The notes: generated by a model not told the origin, from the letters alone. A stretch of 64,000 nucleotides of DNA from Sphingopyxis sp. YR583 (GCF_900108295.1 NZ_FNWK01000002.1:620001-684000); one strand, 5' to 3'; numbered from the stretch's first letter, positions 25,103 through 34,637 are shown. Translations and numbers: made by a program.

Positions 25103-25978
25103 TCATTCCGCGTCCTGCAGCTTGTCCTGCGTGCGCAATTCGAAGTCCGAGGCGTCGTGCCGTTCGCGCAGCTGACTCGCCGGATCGCCGGTCACGCGGT
25201 TGACCATTCGCCCCCGCTTGACCGCGGGACGCGTCGCGATCTGGTCGGTCCAGCGCTGGACATTCTTATACTCATCGACCTGCAGGAATTCGCCGGCATC
25301 ATAGACTAGTCCCTTGGCAAGCGCGCCATACCAAGGCCAGATCGCCATATCGGCGATCGTGTAATCGGCGCCGGCGATATATTCGCTCTCCGCAAGGCGA
25401 CGGTCCAGAACGTCCATCTGGCGCTTCACCTCCATCGCATAGCGATTGATCGGATATTCCTGCTTCGTCGGGGCATAGGCATAGAAGTGGCCAAACCCCC
25501 CGCCGAGGAAGGGTGCGCTACCCATCTGCCACATCAGCCACGACAGCGCCTCGGCGCGCTTCGCGGTTTCGGTCGGCAGGAAGGCGCCGAATTTCTCCGC
25601 GAGATGGATCAGTATCGCCCCCGATTCGAAGATACGGATCGGCTGAGCACCGCTGCGATCGACGAGCACGGGAATCTTGCTGTTCGGATTGGCCGCGACA
25701 TATCCGCTCGAAAACTGGTCGCCTTCGCCGATATTGATCAACCAGGCATCATATTCGGCGCCGCTGTGGCCCGCCGCGAGCAGTTCCTCGAGCATCACCG
25801 TGACCTTCACCCCATTGGGCGTGCCGAGCGAATAGAGCTGGAGCGGATGTTTGCCGATCGGCAGATCCTTGTCGTGCGTCGGTCCCGCGATCGGGCGGTT
25901 GATATTGGCGAAACGACCGCCGCTTTCCTTGTCCCAGGTCCAGATTTTCGGCGGCACATATTCGCTGTTGTCGGTCAT
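25103..25978 (-). CDS. Glutathione S-transferase family protein, YghU/YfcG-like disulfide-bond reductase
   Basis: A 291-residue protein. The N-terminal extension YVPPKIWTWDKESGGRFANI and the segment THDKDLPIGKHPLQLYSLGT are diagnostic of the YghU group. The thioredoxin-like domain covers about 50-135, including ANPNSKIPVL before the glutathione-binding site, and the all-helical domain runs to about 270. Members reduce disulfides using two glutathione molecules. The ATG at 25978 follows CAGGAG at good spacing. No operon partner is obvious; the neighbouring CoA-transferase ends 74 bases upstream on the same strand. Confidence 0.9.
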   Translation of the reverse strand: MTDNSEYVPPKIWTWDKESGGRFANINRPIAGPTHDKDLPIGKHPLQLYSLGTPNGVKVTVMLEELLAAGHSGAEYDAWLINIGEGDQFSSGYVAANPNSKIPVLVDRSGAQPIRIFESGAILIHLAEKFGAFLPTETAKRAEALSWLMWQMGSAPFLGGGFGHFYAYAPTKQEYPINRYAMEVKRQMDVLDRRLAESEYIAGADYTIADMAIWPWYGALAKGLVYDAGEFLQVDEYKNVQRWTDQIATRPAVKRGRMVNRVTGDPASQLRERHDASDFELRTQDKLQDAE

Positions 25979-26052
25979 GGAGAACTCCTGGGCTGATTTT
26001 TGTACTGACCGGTAATTTAATTGCCGATGGCCGTTTGTCCACCCTTCCGGGA

Positions 26053-27231
26053 TCAAATAATATTTGCGGCGCGCAAAGCCGAAATGGCTTCGGCGTCATA
26101 TCCGATCTCGGCAAGAATCGCGTCGCCATGTTCGCCGACCTGCGGGGCGCGCTGCGGGTCGACCTTGGCGCTGCCGGACAGGCGGATCGGGGCGCGGATC
26201 ACAGGAACCGCAGCATTGGCGCCCGGATAATCGACCGGCTCGACCAGCCCCATCGCCGCGACTTGCGGCTGCGCCAGCGCCTCGCCGGCCGACAGCACCG
26301 GCGCGGCGGGAACGCGCGCCTCCCCCATCGCGGCGATCACCTCGGCGCTCGTCCGTTCGACACACCAGCGCTGCATGATCGCACTCAGCTCGGCGCCATT
26401 GTCGCCGCGCAAGATGTCGCTCGCGTAGAGCGGATCGTCGACGAGGTCGGGACGGCCGACGAGTTCGGCCCAGCGCGCGAAGATCCCGGACCCGACGATC
26501 TGGGTGACAATCCATCCGTCGCGCGTGCGGAACAGGTCTGTCGGTCCGGAACTGAAGCTGCGGTTGCCGATCGGCTGGCGGTCGATACCGTTCAGCGCAT
26601 GATCGATCGTCAGCGCGTTCGACATGGCAAGCGCCGTGCCGAGCAGCGACCCCGACACGCATTGCCCCTTCCCCGTCGTCTCGCGCTCGCGCAGCGCGAG
26701 CATCACGCCGAAGGCGCAATGGAGTGCGGTCCCGAAATCGACATAATTGACCTGCGCACGATGCGGCTGGTCGGGCATCCCGGTCAGGTGAACCGTCCCC
26801 GACATCGCCTGCCCCACCGCATCGAATCCGACATCGCTCGCGAGCGGCCCTTCGCTGCCGAACGCCGACGCGGTCGCGAGGATGATCCGCGGGTTGATCG
26901 CGGAAAGGCTATCGTAATCGAGCCCGAGTTTGACCAGCGCGTCGTGCGGCAGGTTGGCGATCACCACATCGGCGGTCTCGACCAAACGCCGGACGATCTC
27001 GCGCCCCTCCGCGCTTCCGGGTTTCAGCGTCAGGCAGCGCTTCGCACGGTTCATCTGCATGAACATCGCACCCGAACCATCCTCGGCAACGGGCACCGTA
27101 TAGCGGTCGTCATTGCCCCCGGGTGCCTCGATGCGAATGACGTCGGCGCCATAATCGGCGAGCAGGGCCGCACAATAGGGGCCGGCAATATAGCGGCCGA
27201 AGTCGAGTACCCTGATCCCTGTTAGCGGCAC
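26053..27231 (-). CDS. CaiB/BaiF family (class III) CoA-transferase
   Basis: A 392-residue CoA-transferase. The N-terminus VLDFGRYIAGPYCAALLADYGADVIRIEAP is the CoA-binding family signature. Further conserved stretches include NRAKRCLTLKPGS and a central YVDFGTALHCAFG region near the position of the catalytic Asp. These enzymes move CoA between carboxylic acids, or racemise acyl-CoAs. It starts with GTG at 27231 behind GGGAG. It diverges from the amidohydrolase gene and is probably expressed alone or with the downstream GST gene. The acid substrate is unknown. Confidence 0.9.
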   Translation of the reverse strand: MPLTGIRVLDFGRYIAGPYCAALLADYGADVIRIEAPGGNDDRYTVPVAEDGSGAMFMQMNRAKRCLTLKPGSAEGREIVRRLVETADVVIANLPHDALVKLGLDYDSLSAINPRIILATASAFGSEGPLASDVGFDAVGQAMSGTVHLTGMPDQPHRAQVNYVDFGTALHCAFGVMLALRERETTGKGQCVSGSLLGTALAMSNALTIDHALNGIDRQPIGNRSFSSGPTDLFRTRDGWIVTQIVGSGIFARWAELVGRPDLVDDPLYASDILRGDNGAELSAIMQRWCVERTSAEVIAAMGEARVPAAPVLSAGEALAQPQVAAMGLVEPVDYPGANAAVPVIRAPIRLSGSAKVDPQRAPQVGEHGDAILAEIGYDAEAISALRAANII

Positions 27232-27367
27232 GCCTTGCTCTCCCTTTTATCTCTTTCGACCTGGCTAGCAGCCGCTCGTCGACGCTGCCAGTTCTTCGTC
27301 GAAACCTGTCGCTTGCATGTTCGCGTCGGCGCCATATGGTATACGAAATTGCAACAGGGGAAATTTC

Positions 27368-30300
27368 ATGACGCGCTTCGCTCTCGCTCTCGCGGCGACT
27401 TTGGCTTGTTCGACCTCGGTTTGGGCGCAAACCGCGCCGTCGGCTCCCGCAGCCGACGCCAAGGCCGATAAATGGGACGTCAATGCCCCCCCGGGACTGA
27501 CGACCCGCAAGGCCCGGATTGCGGTGGAAGAAGGCAGCTGGATGAATGTCGACGTCGCGCCCGATGGCCGTACGATCGCTTTCGACCTGCTCGGTGACAT
27601 CTACACGATGCCGATCGAGGGCGGGACGCCGACGCGGATCGCCGAGGGCCTCGCCTATGAGCATCAGCCGCGCTTCTCGCCCGACGGCAAGCGCATCGCC
27701 TTTGTCTCGGACCGCGCGGGCGGCGACAATATCTGGCTGATGAACCGCGACGGCAGCGACAAGCGCCAGATCTCGAAGGAAGATTTCCGCCTGCTCAACC
27801 AGCCTAGCTGGTCGCCCGACGGGCAGTTCATCGTCGCCAAAAAGCATTTCACGACCGGTCGCTCGCTCGGCACCGGCGAAGTCTGGATGTACCATGTGTC
27901 GGGCGGCGCCGGCGTTCTGCTGGTCAAGAAGCCCAATGAACGGCATCAAAAGGAACTTGGCGAACCGACCTTCGCGCCCGACGGCAAGGGCGTCTATTAC
28001 ACGCGCAACGTCACGCCGGGCCCGATCTTCGAATATGCGCAGGACAGCAATACCGACCTGTTCCACATCGAACGCTATGACCTCGACAATGGCGAGGTCA
28101 CGACCATCGCCGGCGGCGCGGGCGGTGCGGTGCGCCCGTCCCCCTCACCCGACGGCAAGCGCCTCGCCTTCGTCCGCCGCGAGGGCGCGCAATCGAAACT
28201 CTATGTGAAGGATCTGGCCTCGGGGGCCGAGCGCAAAATCTATGATGCGCTCGACCAGGATGTGCAGGAAACCTGGGCGGTGACCGGCGTCTATCCCAAC
28301 ATGGACTGGACCCCCGACAGCAAGGATGTCGTGTTCTGGGCCGGGGGCAAGCTGCGCCGCGTCAGCGCCGATGGCGGCGACGCGCGCGTGATCCCGTTCA
28401 GCATCGACGACGACCGCGTCATCGTCGATTCAGTGCATCCGACAATCGACGTCGCGCCCGACAGCTTCACGACGAAAATGCCGCGCTGGGCCGAAGTGTC
28501 GCCCGACGGCCGCACCGTCGTGTTCGAAACGCTCGGGAAACTCTGGGTGAAACCCGCGACGGGCGGCACAGCCCGCCGCCTGACGACCGCGAAGGACGAC
28601 GCCTTTGAACTCTGGCCGAGCTGGTCGCGCGACGGCCGTTCGCTCACCTTCGTTCGCTGGACCGACGCCAACCTCGGCGAAGTCCATGTCATCGGCGCGG
28701 GCGGCGGCGGCTCGCGCAAGGTGACGACTACGCCCGGCCATTATGCCGAGCCGCGCTTCTCGCCCGACGGCAAGACGATCGCGTTCGAACGGCGCGCCGG
28801 CGGCGGACTGCGTTCGGAACGCTGGGGCGAAAACCCGGGCATTTACCGCGTCGCCGCGACCGGCGGGGCGCCCGAACGCGTGGCGGAGAATGGCGCAAAG
28901 CCGCAATTCGGGGTCGACAACGATCGTATCTTCATGGTCACGGCCGCCGACGGCAAGAGCCAGCTCGTCAGCACCGACCTCCACGGACAGGACAAGCGCG
29001 TTCATGCAAATGGCGAACTCGTCAGCGATTACGAGATTTCGCCCGATGGCCGCACGCTGGCGTTCCGGCAGAATTACGATGCCTATGTCACCCCGCTGAT
29101 GCCCGGCGGTCAGGATGTGACGCTCGGTACGAAGAGCGGCGCGCTTCCGGTGACGCGCGCCAGCAACGGCGGCGCCGACTTCATTCATTGGTCGAATGGC
29201 GGCAGCCGCCTGCACTGGAGCCGCGGCCCGACGCTGTTCAGCGCCGATCTCGGCAGCTTCTTCGCGAACGCGCCGACCGACGACAAGGCGCCCAAATTCA
29301 CGCCGCCGACCGAGGGCGTGTCGCTGGCGATGACGCAGACCGCATCGAAGCATAAGGGCATTGTCGTCCTTACCGGCGCGAAGATCGTGACGATGGCCGA
29401 CAAGGACGGCGGCATCATCGAAAATGGTGCGATCGTGATCGACGGCGACCGGATCACCGCGGTTGGCCCCGCCGGAGCGATCACCGTTCCCGCTGGCGCG
29501 GTCACGGTCGATACGACGGGCAAGACCATCGTCCCCGGCTTCATCGACGGCCATGCGCACGGCCCGCACGGCGACGACGAACTGGTCCCGCAGCAGAACT
29601 GGTCCGAAATGGCCAACCTCGCGATGGGTACGACGACCAGCCACAACCCCTCGTCGCGCTCTTCCGAAATCTTCGTCTCGTCCGAAATGCAACGTGCCGG
29701 CGTGATCCTCGCGCCGCGCATATTCTCGACGGGTGAAGTCATCTATGGCGCGAAGGCCGCAGGCGTCTATGCCGAGATCAACAGTTACGAGGATGCACTC
29801 GCGCATGTCCGCCGCCTGAAGGCGCAGGGGGCGTACAGCGTCAAGAATTACAACCAGCCGCGCCGCGAACAGCGCCAGATGGTCGTAAAGGCGGCGCAGG
29901 CCGAAGGGATGGAGGTCGTGCCCGAGGGCGGCTCGCTCTTCACCCAGGACGTCACGCTGATCCAGGACGGCAATTCGACCGTCGAGCACAATGTGCCCCT
30001 GCACATCTTCTACAAGGATCTGGTCCAGCTCTGGGGCCAGACGACGGTCGATTATACCCCGACGTTGGTCGTCACTTTCGGCGGGCTTGCGGGCGACCCC
30101 TATTGGCGCGCGCATACCAATGTCTGGGAGCATCCGATCCTGTCGCGGCACGCGCCGCCGGCGGAACTGGTTGCCAACAACAAGCGCCGCGTGATCGCGC
30201 CCGAGGGCGATTATGTCGACGACGATGCTGCACGTGAGGCCGGAAAGATCGCGGCGGCCGGACGCAACGTCTCGATCGGTGCCCACGGACAGCAGGCCGG

Positions 30301-30607
30301 GCTCGGCGCGCATTGGGAAATATGGTCCTTCGTTCGCGGCGGCTGGAGCAATATCGACGCGCTGCGCGCCGCGACGATCATGCCCGCGCAATCGCTCGGC
30401 TATGCAAAGGATGTCGGCTCGCTCGAAGCCGGCAAGCTCGCCGATCTTTTGATCCTCGACGCCGATCCCACCGAAAACATCCGCAATACCGAGCAAATTC
30501 ACCGCGTGATGCTTGGCGGCCGACTCTATGATCCGCTGACGCTCAACGAGGTCGGGACAGGCTCGCGCAAGCGCACCCCTTATTGGTGGGAAGCCGACAA
30601 GCCCTGA
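27368..30607 (+). CDS. Secreted TolB-like beta-propeller / amidohydrolase fusion
   Basis: A 1079-residue exported protein. The signal peptide is about 1-20 (MTRFALALAATLACSTSVWA). The first ~650 residues contain repeated PD40/TolB propeller blades such as FSPDGKRIAFVSDRAGGDNI and FSPDGKTIAFERR. From about 665 an amidohydrolase-superfamily domain follows with GAKIVTMADKDGGIIENG, the metal-binding His-x-His in FIDGHAHG and a late KLADLLILDADP segment. This architecture occurs in periplasmic imidazolonepropionase/prolidase-like hydrolases. ATG 27368 is behind CAGGGGAAA, matching the signal peptide. It diverges from the CoA-transferase. The substrate is unknown; a cyclic amide or peptide is plausible. 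Confidence 0.88.
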   Translation: MTRFALALAATLACSTSVWAQTAPSAPAADAKADKWDVNAPPGLTTRKARIAVEEGSWMNVDVAPDGRTIAFDLLGDIYTMPIEGGTPTRIAEGLAYEHQPRFSPDGKRIAFVSDRAGGDNIWLMNRDGSDKRQISKEDFRLLNQPSWSPDGQFIVAKKHFTTGRSLGTGEVWMYHVSGGAGVLLVKKPNERHQKELGEPTFAPDGKGVYYTRNVTPGPIFEYAQDSNTDLFHIERYDLDNGEVTTIAGGAGGAVRPSPSPDGKRLAFVRREGAQSKLYVKDLASGAERKIYDALDQDVQETWAVTGVYPNMDWTPDSKDVVFWAGGKLRRVSADGGDARVIPFSIDDDRVIVDSVHPTIDVAPDSFTTKMPRWAEVSPDGRTVVFETLGKLWVKPATGGTARRLTTAKDDAFELWPSWSRDGRSLTFVRWTDANLGEVHVIGAGGGGSRKVTTTPGHYAEPRFSPDGKTIAFERRAGGGLRSERWGENPGIYRVAATGGAPERVAENGAKPQFGVDNDRIFMVTAADGKSQLVSTDLHGQDKRVHANGELVSDYEISPDGRTLAFRQNYDAYVTPLMPGGQDVTLGTKSGALPVTRASNGGADFIHWSNGGSRLHWSRGPTLFSADLGSFFANAPTDDKAPKFTPPTEGVSLAMTQTASKHKGIVVLTGAKIVTMADKDGGIIENGAIVIDGDRITAVGPAGAITVPAGAVTVDTTGKTIVPGFIDGHAHGPHGDDELVPQQNWSEMANLAMGTTTSHNPSSRSSEIFVSSEMQRAGVILAPRIFSTGEVIYGAKAAGVYAEINSYEDALAHVRRLKAQGAYSVKNYNQPRREQRQMVVKAAQAEGMEVVPEGGSLFTQDVTLIQDGNSTVEHNVPLHIFYKDLVQLWGQTTVDYTPTLVVTFGGLAGDPYWRAHTNVWEHPILSRHAPPAELVANNKRRVIAPEGDYVDDDAAREAGKIAAAGRNVSIGAHGQQAGLGAHWEIWSFVRGGWSNIDALRAATIMPAQSLGYAKDVGSLEAGKLADLLILDADPTENIRNTEQIHRVMLGGRLYDPLTLNEVGTGSRKRTPYWWEADKP

Positions 30608-30699
30608 ACCCGGGCCAAAATCCCGTGGCGGTCCGTAATTTTGTGACGAGAGGGTTGCAAGACGTGCGGACCGCCGCTAGGGGCGTCCACTCTCAGCGA

Positions 30700-30789
30700 G
30701 GAGAGTTGGCTGAGTGGTCGAAAGCGTCGCACTCGAAATGCGAAGTGCCGGCAACGGTACCGAGGGTTCGAATCCCTCACTCTCCTCCA
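30700..30789 (+). tRNA. tRNA-Ser (anticodon CGA)
   Basis: A 90-base class II tRNA. The acceptor stem pairs GGAGAGT (30700-30706) with ACTCTCC (30779-30785). The anticodon stem TCGCA/TGCGA encloses the loop CTCGAAA, giving anticodon CGA for UCG codons. A long variable arm (GTGCCGGCAACGGTAC region) and the T-loop GGTTCGAATCC are present. The 3' CCA is encoded. It lies in the 413-base interval between the amidohydrolase and the usher gene; the ~230 bases after it hold no gene I can support. Confidence 0.97.
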
Positions 30790-31020
30790 TTTTCTTATTT
30801 CCACACACCACGACCACCTACTGAGAGCCGAGGAAAACCCGGGCTCTCCGGGACGATTCGGATCTCAACATATCCCCACGCGTCCAGACTGATCTATTTG
30901 TCAGTGTGGCAAGGAAAGTAGGAAAAATCGGCGTGACCTGCTGCCCCGTTCGACTACGGCGCACACGAGGCCGATAGCGGTCAAGCCGCTTTCAGGAGCG
31001 GCTCCAGGAAAGCAAACCCG

Positions 31021-33498
31021 TTACGGCGCATCCGGAACCAAGTCTCCCGCCGCTATCGTGCGATCGGCGCCTTCGGGGATGACAAGCTCAAACTGCGTCC
31101 GATCGGCGTCGCTCAGCGTAATGCGCCAACGGCCGGGCGCTAGTCCCATTGCACCGAAACGGCCGGCCGCATTGGTAAACAGCGGCACGGGTTCGCGCTC
31201 GGGATGTGCCGCCTCGACGGCGCTGCCAGCGACAAGCGCGATCGGTTCACCGTTCGTCGCCAAAAGACGTCCAACCACGCTGACCATATAATCCGATCCA
31301 ACTGTCAGGCGGTACCCGCTGCGATAGGCAGGGAGCAACCGAAACGATCCTTCGCCAAGGTCGGTACCGATCTCTGCGTCGGGCGCAGTGACCAGCAGGT
31401 TGCGCTCGCTATAACTGCTGAGGCTCGGCTGCACAGCCGTGCCTAGCGCGCCGCTGTTCGCGGTCGAGAAGCGGCCATTGGCGTCGATGAAAAGATCGGT
31501 GCCCTTGAGGGACGGGTGCGCACGAACGATCGCGAAGCTGTCCTGGATCGGCCGCCCGATCGAGAAACTGCCGTCGGCGACCGCCAGCGAGGTGCCGAAG
31601 CGCAAAGAACTTCGCTGCCCGGTCGATCCGCCAAGATCGCGATCGAAGGTACCGAAATGACTGAAGCCCAGCTCGGCCCGGTTGCTGTAGTAGATGCCGT
31701 TCGCCGTCGTCGCGACGCCTAGGTCGCTATGCTCGACATCGGCGCTGAAGTTATACGCGCCCGTGCCCGCGCCATGATAGGTCTGATAGGTCAGGCGCTT
31801 GCGGTTGTTACGGCTGTCATAATCCGAACGCAGACTCGACGCGCGGTCGAGACGGAAGACGAGTGAGACGAAGACGCCCACACGGTCCTGCCGGCCGGCA
31901 CGTTCGTAACTGACGTCGCCAGTCAGGTTGAGCCGCGGCGAGATACGCCAGCCGCCGGTCGCACGCAGGCTCGCGACATTGGGCTCGTTATCGCGCCCGC
32001 GCGAGTAACGCGCGTCGAGCCCGGCATAGAGCGCATCGTTGATCGCGCCATTATAGCTCGCGCCCGCGACATAGCGGTACGGATTGGAGGGCAGCCCGAC
32101 GCCGATCGGCGCGAAGTTTCGGCTGCGCGTCTCGAACGACAGCGACAGTGCGTCGGCGCCGCCGCTGCGGCGCGTGATTGTGCGTTGAAAGGTCAGGATC
32201 GACGCCCAGCCCTTTCCGACGCCGTCGACCTGCGAGGCCGAAGCGAAGCCGCCAAACGAGCCGATGGGCGTCGCGATCACCGCCTCCGCACCGCCCATCC
32301 AGCCGTTGCGATCCGCCTGCGCATTCGCACCGACGGTCAGATTGTCGCTCAATCCGCGGCGATAAAAGCCGCTGAACGCCATGTCGTCGCTATATACCGG
32401 GCCGCGCCGGCCGAGCGGCGCGAGAACGCCGGCATATAGGCCGAACTCGCTGAGCCCCGCGGCAAGCTGCGCCTGATCGAGGAAGATGTCGAAATTGAAC
32501 GATTCGGTGCGCCCGGCATCGTCGGTGATCGTCAGCCTGACGTCGTTCGAACCCTGGGTGAACGGAAAATCCTTGAGGTCAAAGGTTCCGGGATCGAGTT
32601 CGAGCCGCCGTACCAGCTGGCCATTGACGCGCACCTCGACGACCGACCGGCGTTCGATGCGGAAGCTCCGGTTGCCACGCGGGCGGATGATCCGCTGCGG
32701 GTCGAGCAAGGAATAAAAGCGCGAGATCGACAGGCCGCTGATCTCGGGCGCCGCCTGAAAACCCCGCGCCAGCGTCTGCAAATCGCCGCCGGCCCAGCGG
32801 ACAAGATTGTTCCGGTCGTCGTAGATGAAGCGCGTGCCGCGGCGCTGGAAATCGGCACCGCGCGCGCCTGCCTGCCAGTTCGCCTCGCTTTCGAGCACCA
32901 CCCCGCCCGCCCGCACCGCACTGTCGAGGAAGGTGATCGGCGCCGCCAGCCCCTCGTCGCTGCCCTGCTGCACCCAGTCCATCGACCCACGAATATTGAG
33001 GTAGGCGCTGAAGTCGGCGGGTGCGATATAGTTGACCGCGCCGCGCGCCGCATCCTCGCCGAGCGTAACCGAACGGACGGCGCGGCTCGCAGGCGCGATC
33101 TCCATGACCAGTTGCAGCGTCAGCGGATCGTAACGGATGCCGACGCCGACGCCCTCCAGGTCGGCGCGGGCGATCGTACCACGCTCGGCAAGGCGCGCGC
33201 GCAAGCGCTCGATAAGCGGTGGCGACAGCCGCGGCGTGAGCAGCGCGAGCAGTCGCTCGGCCGAAAAGCTCGCCTGCCCGCCGGGTTCGAGCGTCAGCGT
33301 CGTGTCGCCAAGATAGGCCTGCCCGTCGAGCAGCGGCGCGGTCAGTACCACCGTGCGCCCGGTCGGGTTGATCGCCGCCCCGTCGGCGCCCGGATCGATG
33401 ACCACGCGCGTGCCGGCATCCGCCGCACCTTGCGCATGGCCCGCAACCGGGATCGCCGAGGCGGCGAGCAAAAATCCTGCGACAAAGAGAGGGTTCAT
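31021..33498 (-). CDS. Fimbrial outer-membrane usher
   Basis: An 825-residue usher that assembles and exports chaperone-delivered fimbrial subunits. The signal peptide is about 1-22 (MNPLFVAGFLLAASAIPVAG). The N-terminal domain is followed by the plug region, marked by SFRIERRSVVEVRVNGQLVR and FDLKDFPFTQGSNDVRL. The barrel and a C-terminal Ig-like domain (FGAMGLAPGRWRITL) follow. Length and sequence fit the SCPU-associated (sigma or archaic-like) ushers rather than PapC. ATG 33498 is chosen because it begins the signal peptide, although a TTG at 33519 overlaps the chaperone stop (TTGA). It is the last gene of the fimbrial operon. Confidence 0.92.
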   Translation of the reverse strand: MNPLFVAGFLLAASAIPVAGHAQGAADAGTRVVIDPGADGAAINPTGRTVVLTAPLLDGQAYLGDTTLTLEPGGQASFSAERLLALLTPRLSPPLIERLRARLAERGTIARADLEGVGVGIRYDPLTLQLVMEIAPASRAVRSVTLGEDAARGAVNYIAPADFSAYLNIRGSMDWVQQGSDEGLAAPITFLDSAVRAGGVVLESEANWQAGARGADFQRRGTRFIYDDRNNLVRWAGGDLQTLARGFQAAPEISGLSISRFYSLLDPQRIIRPRGNRSFRIERRSVVEVRVNGQLVRRLELDPGTFDLKDFPFTQGSNDVRLTITDDAGRTESFNFDIFLDQAQLAAGLSEFGLYAGVLAPLGRRGPVYSDDMAFSGFYRRGLSDNLTVGANAQADRNGWMGGAEAVIATPIGSFGGFASASQVDGVGKGWASILTFQRTITRRSGGADALSLSFETRSRNFAPIGVGLPSNPYRYVAGASYNGAINDALYAGLDARYSRGRDNEPNVASLRATGGWRISPRLNLTGDVSYERAGRQDRVGVFVSLVFRLDRASSLRSDYDSRNNRKRLTYQTYHGAGTGAYNFSADVEHSDLGVATTANGIYYSNRAELGFSHFGTFDRDLGGSTGQRSSLRFGTSLAVADGSFSIGRPIQDSFAIVRAHPSLKGTDLFIDANGRFSTANSGALGTAVQPSLSSYSERNLLVTAPDAEIGTDLGEGSFRLLPAYRSGYRLTVGSDYMVSVVGRLLATNGEPIALVAGSAVEAAHPEREPVPLFTNAAGRFGAMGLAPGRWRITLSDADRTQFELVIPEGADRTIAAGDLVPDAP

Positions 33499-33515
33499 GC
33501 GAACCGCCGGAGCCT

Positions 33516-34271
33516 TCAAACGTCGGGCGTGAACTGCGCCTCGATCCGCCCGCCGGGCTGCGGAAGGCGAATGGGCAATGTCATCCGGCGCGTCTGGCCG
33601 CCCCCGATCAGGCCATAGCCGAGCGTCTGCTGCAGCTCGGGTCCGGAAATTTCCTTGCGAAAGATTTCCTTGCCGTCGGGGGCGAACTGGATGACGCGGA
33701 CGCGGCCGCGCGACAGATAGCCGTGTGCTGCCGAAGCGTTCGCGACTACGATCACCGGCGCCGGATGGCCCTCGGCGTCCTTGCCGATTTCTGCCGAGGC
33801 GATCGACAGCGTGGGTTTCACGCCGTCGGGCGACACGCTGACGAGAACCTGGAAGTTATAGAGCAGTTGGACGTTCGATTGCGTGTCGTTCGTCTGCACG
33901 GGCAGTTGCGCCGCGGTAACGAAATAATGCTTGCTGCGCGCGAGCCCGGGATCGCCCACATATTGCACGCGAAAGCTCTGGCGCTGGCCGGGCTGGATCA
34001 GCGTCTGCGGCGGAAAGACCGACAGCTCGCCCGGATCCTTGCCGGTCGCATTGACACCGTCGGGGGTGAGTTCGAGCCCCTCGATGCGCATTTCGACCGG
34101 CAGCGGCTTGTCGAAGGTGTTTTCGACCGTGATGACCTGGCTCATCGTGCGACCCGAAGTCGTGAGGTCGATGACCACCGGCTGCACGACCATCGCATAG
34201 GCCGCAACCGACACAGCGGCGGCGATCGCCACGGCGACCAGTGCGCCGCCGAAACTCTTGAGCAACTGCAA
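33516..34271 (-). CDS. Periplasmic fimbrial chaperone (PapD-like)
   Basis: A 251-residue chaperone with a hydrophobic signal segment (GGALVAVAIAAAVSVAAYA) and two Ig-like domains. The first contains VVIDLTTSGRTMSQVITVEN and FPPQTLIQPGQRQSFRVQYV; the second holds VIVVANASAAHGYLSRGRV. It would hold subunits by donor-strand complementation and deliver them to the usher. A TTG at 34271 is proposed as the start because GTGAGGAG ends 7 bases before it; the in-frame GTG at 34286 has no ribosome-binding site. The intergenic region upstream contains an AT-rich TATATATAAT stretch that could be a promoter, after a terminator at 34371-34399. Confidence 0.88.
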   Translation of the reverse strand: MQLLKSFGGALVAVAIAAAVSVAAYAMVVQPVVIDLTTSGRTMSQVITVENTFDKPLPVEMRIEGLELTPDGVNATGKDPGELSVFPPQTLIQPGQRQSFRVQYVGDPGLARSKHYFVTAAQLPVQTNDTQSNVQLLYNFQVLVSVSPDGVKPTLSIASAEIGKDAEGHPAPVIVVANASAAHGYLSRGRVRVIQFAPDGKEIFRKEISGPELQQTLGYGLIGGGQTRRMTLPIRLPQPGGRIEAQFTPDV

Positions 34272-34370
34272 TGATCTACTCCTCACGCGTCACCCCACCC
34301 TTATTTGTCACGATGACCTGAAGCCCCTCACCCGCCAAGAAGAAATGCGGTAAATGGAGCATTATATATA

Positions 34371-34399
34371 AAGGCGACCGGCTTTTGGCCGGCCGCCTT
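34371..34399 (-). terminator. Terminator after the 55-codon fimbrial-locus gene
   Basis: Arms AAGGCGACCGGC (34371-34382) and GCCGGCCGCCTT (34388-34399) pair with one mismatch around a 5-base loop. On the - strand the stem is followed by TTTATATATAAT. The stem begins within the stop codon of the small gene. Confidence 0.65.
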
Positions 34400-34566
34400 C
34401 ATTTGGGGAGAGGGACCCCCAACCAATCGGGTCGGCCGCCAAACGCGGGCACATCGGCCATTCGATCATATTCTGCTGCAAGAAAAAGCAGCTCGGCCCG
34501 TTCCTGCGGTTCGGCATCGAGCGCACGGAGGCGAAGTTCTGCCGCAAGAGCTTTGGGATTACGCAT
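34399..34566 (-). CDS. Small 55-residue protein within the fimbrial locus
   Basis: An ORF too short for usual length cut-offs: MRNPKALAAELRLRALDAEP at the N-terminus, then QERAELLFLAAEYDRMADVP, ending GVPLPK. AAAGGA lies 8 bases before the ATG, and codon use matches the neighbouring genes. The pattern of an Ala/Leu/Arg helix followed by an L-x-L-A-A-E-Y-D-R-M-A helix resembles small alphaproteobacterial proteins of unknown role. There is no signal peptide or membrane segment, so it is probably cytoplasmic and not a pilus part. It lies after the major subunit gene and a strong hairpin, and just before its own terminator. Function unknown; a regulator or stability factor for the fimbrial operon is only a guess. 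Confidence 0.7.
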   Translation of the reverse strand: MRNPKALAAELRLRALDAEPQERAELLFLAAEYDRMADVPAFGGRPDWLGVPLPK

Positions 34567-34588
34567 GACCATATCCTTTAAAGGCTAA

Positions 34589-34622
34589 TCCCGGCAGGCT
34601 CGTGGACGTGAGCCTGCCGGGA
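34589..34622 (-). terminator. Strong intercistronic hairpin after the major subunit gene
   Basis: TCCCGGCAGGCTC (34589-34601) and GAGCCTGCCGGGA (34610-34622) are perfect 13-base arms with an 8-base loop, between the fimbrial subunit stop and the small gene. There is no long T-run, so partial termination or mRNA protection is likely; either would raise subunit over chaperone and usher levels. Confidence 0.65.
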
Positions 34623-34637
34623 ACACCCCCCCAGGTG

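Noticed and set aside
28430..30502. A 690-codon open frame on the - strand opposite the amidohydrolase
   Set aside because: No recognisable family; the + strand protein contains propeller repeats and metal ligands through the same region.
30790..31020. Short open frames and stems between tRNA-Ser and the usher gene
   Set aside because: No ribosome-binding site or recognisable product; stems are short and lack a T-run.
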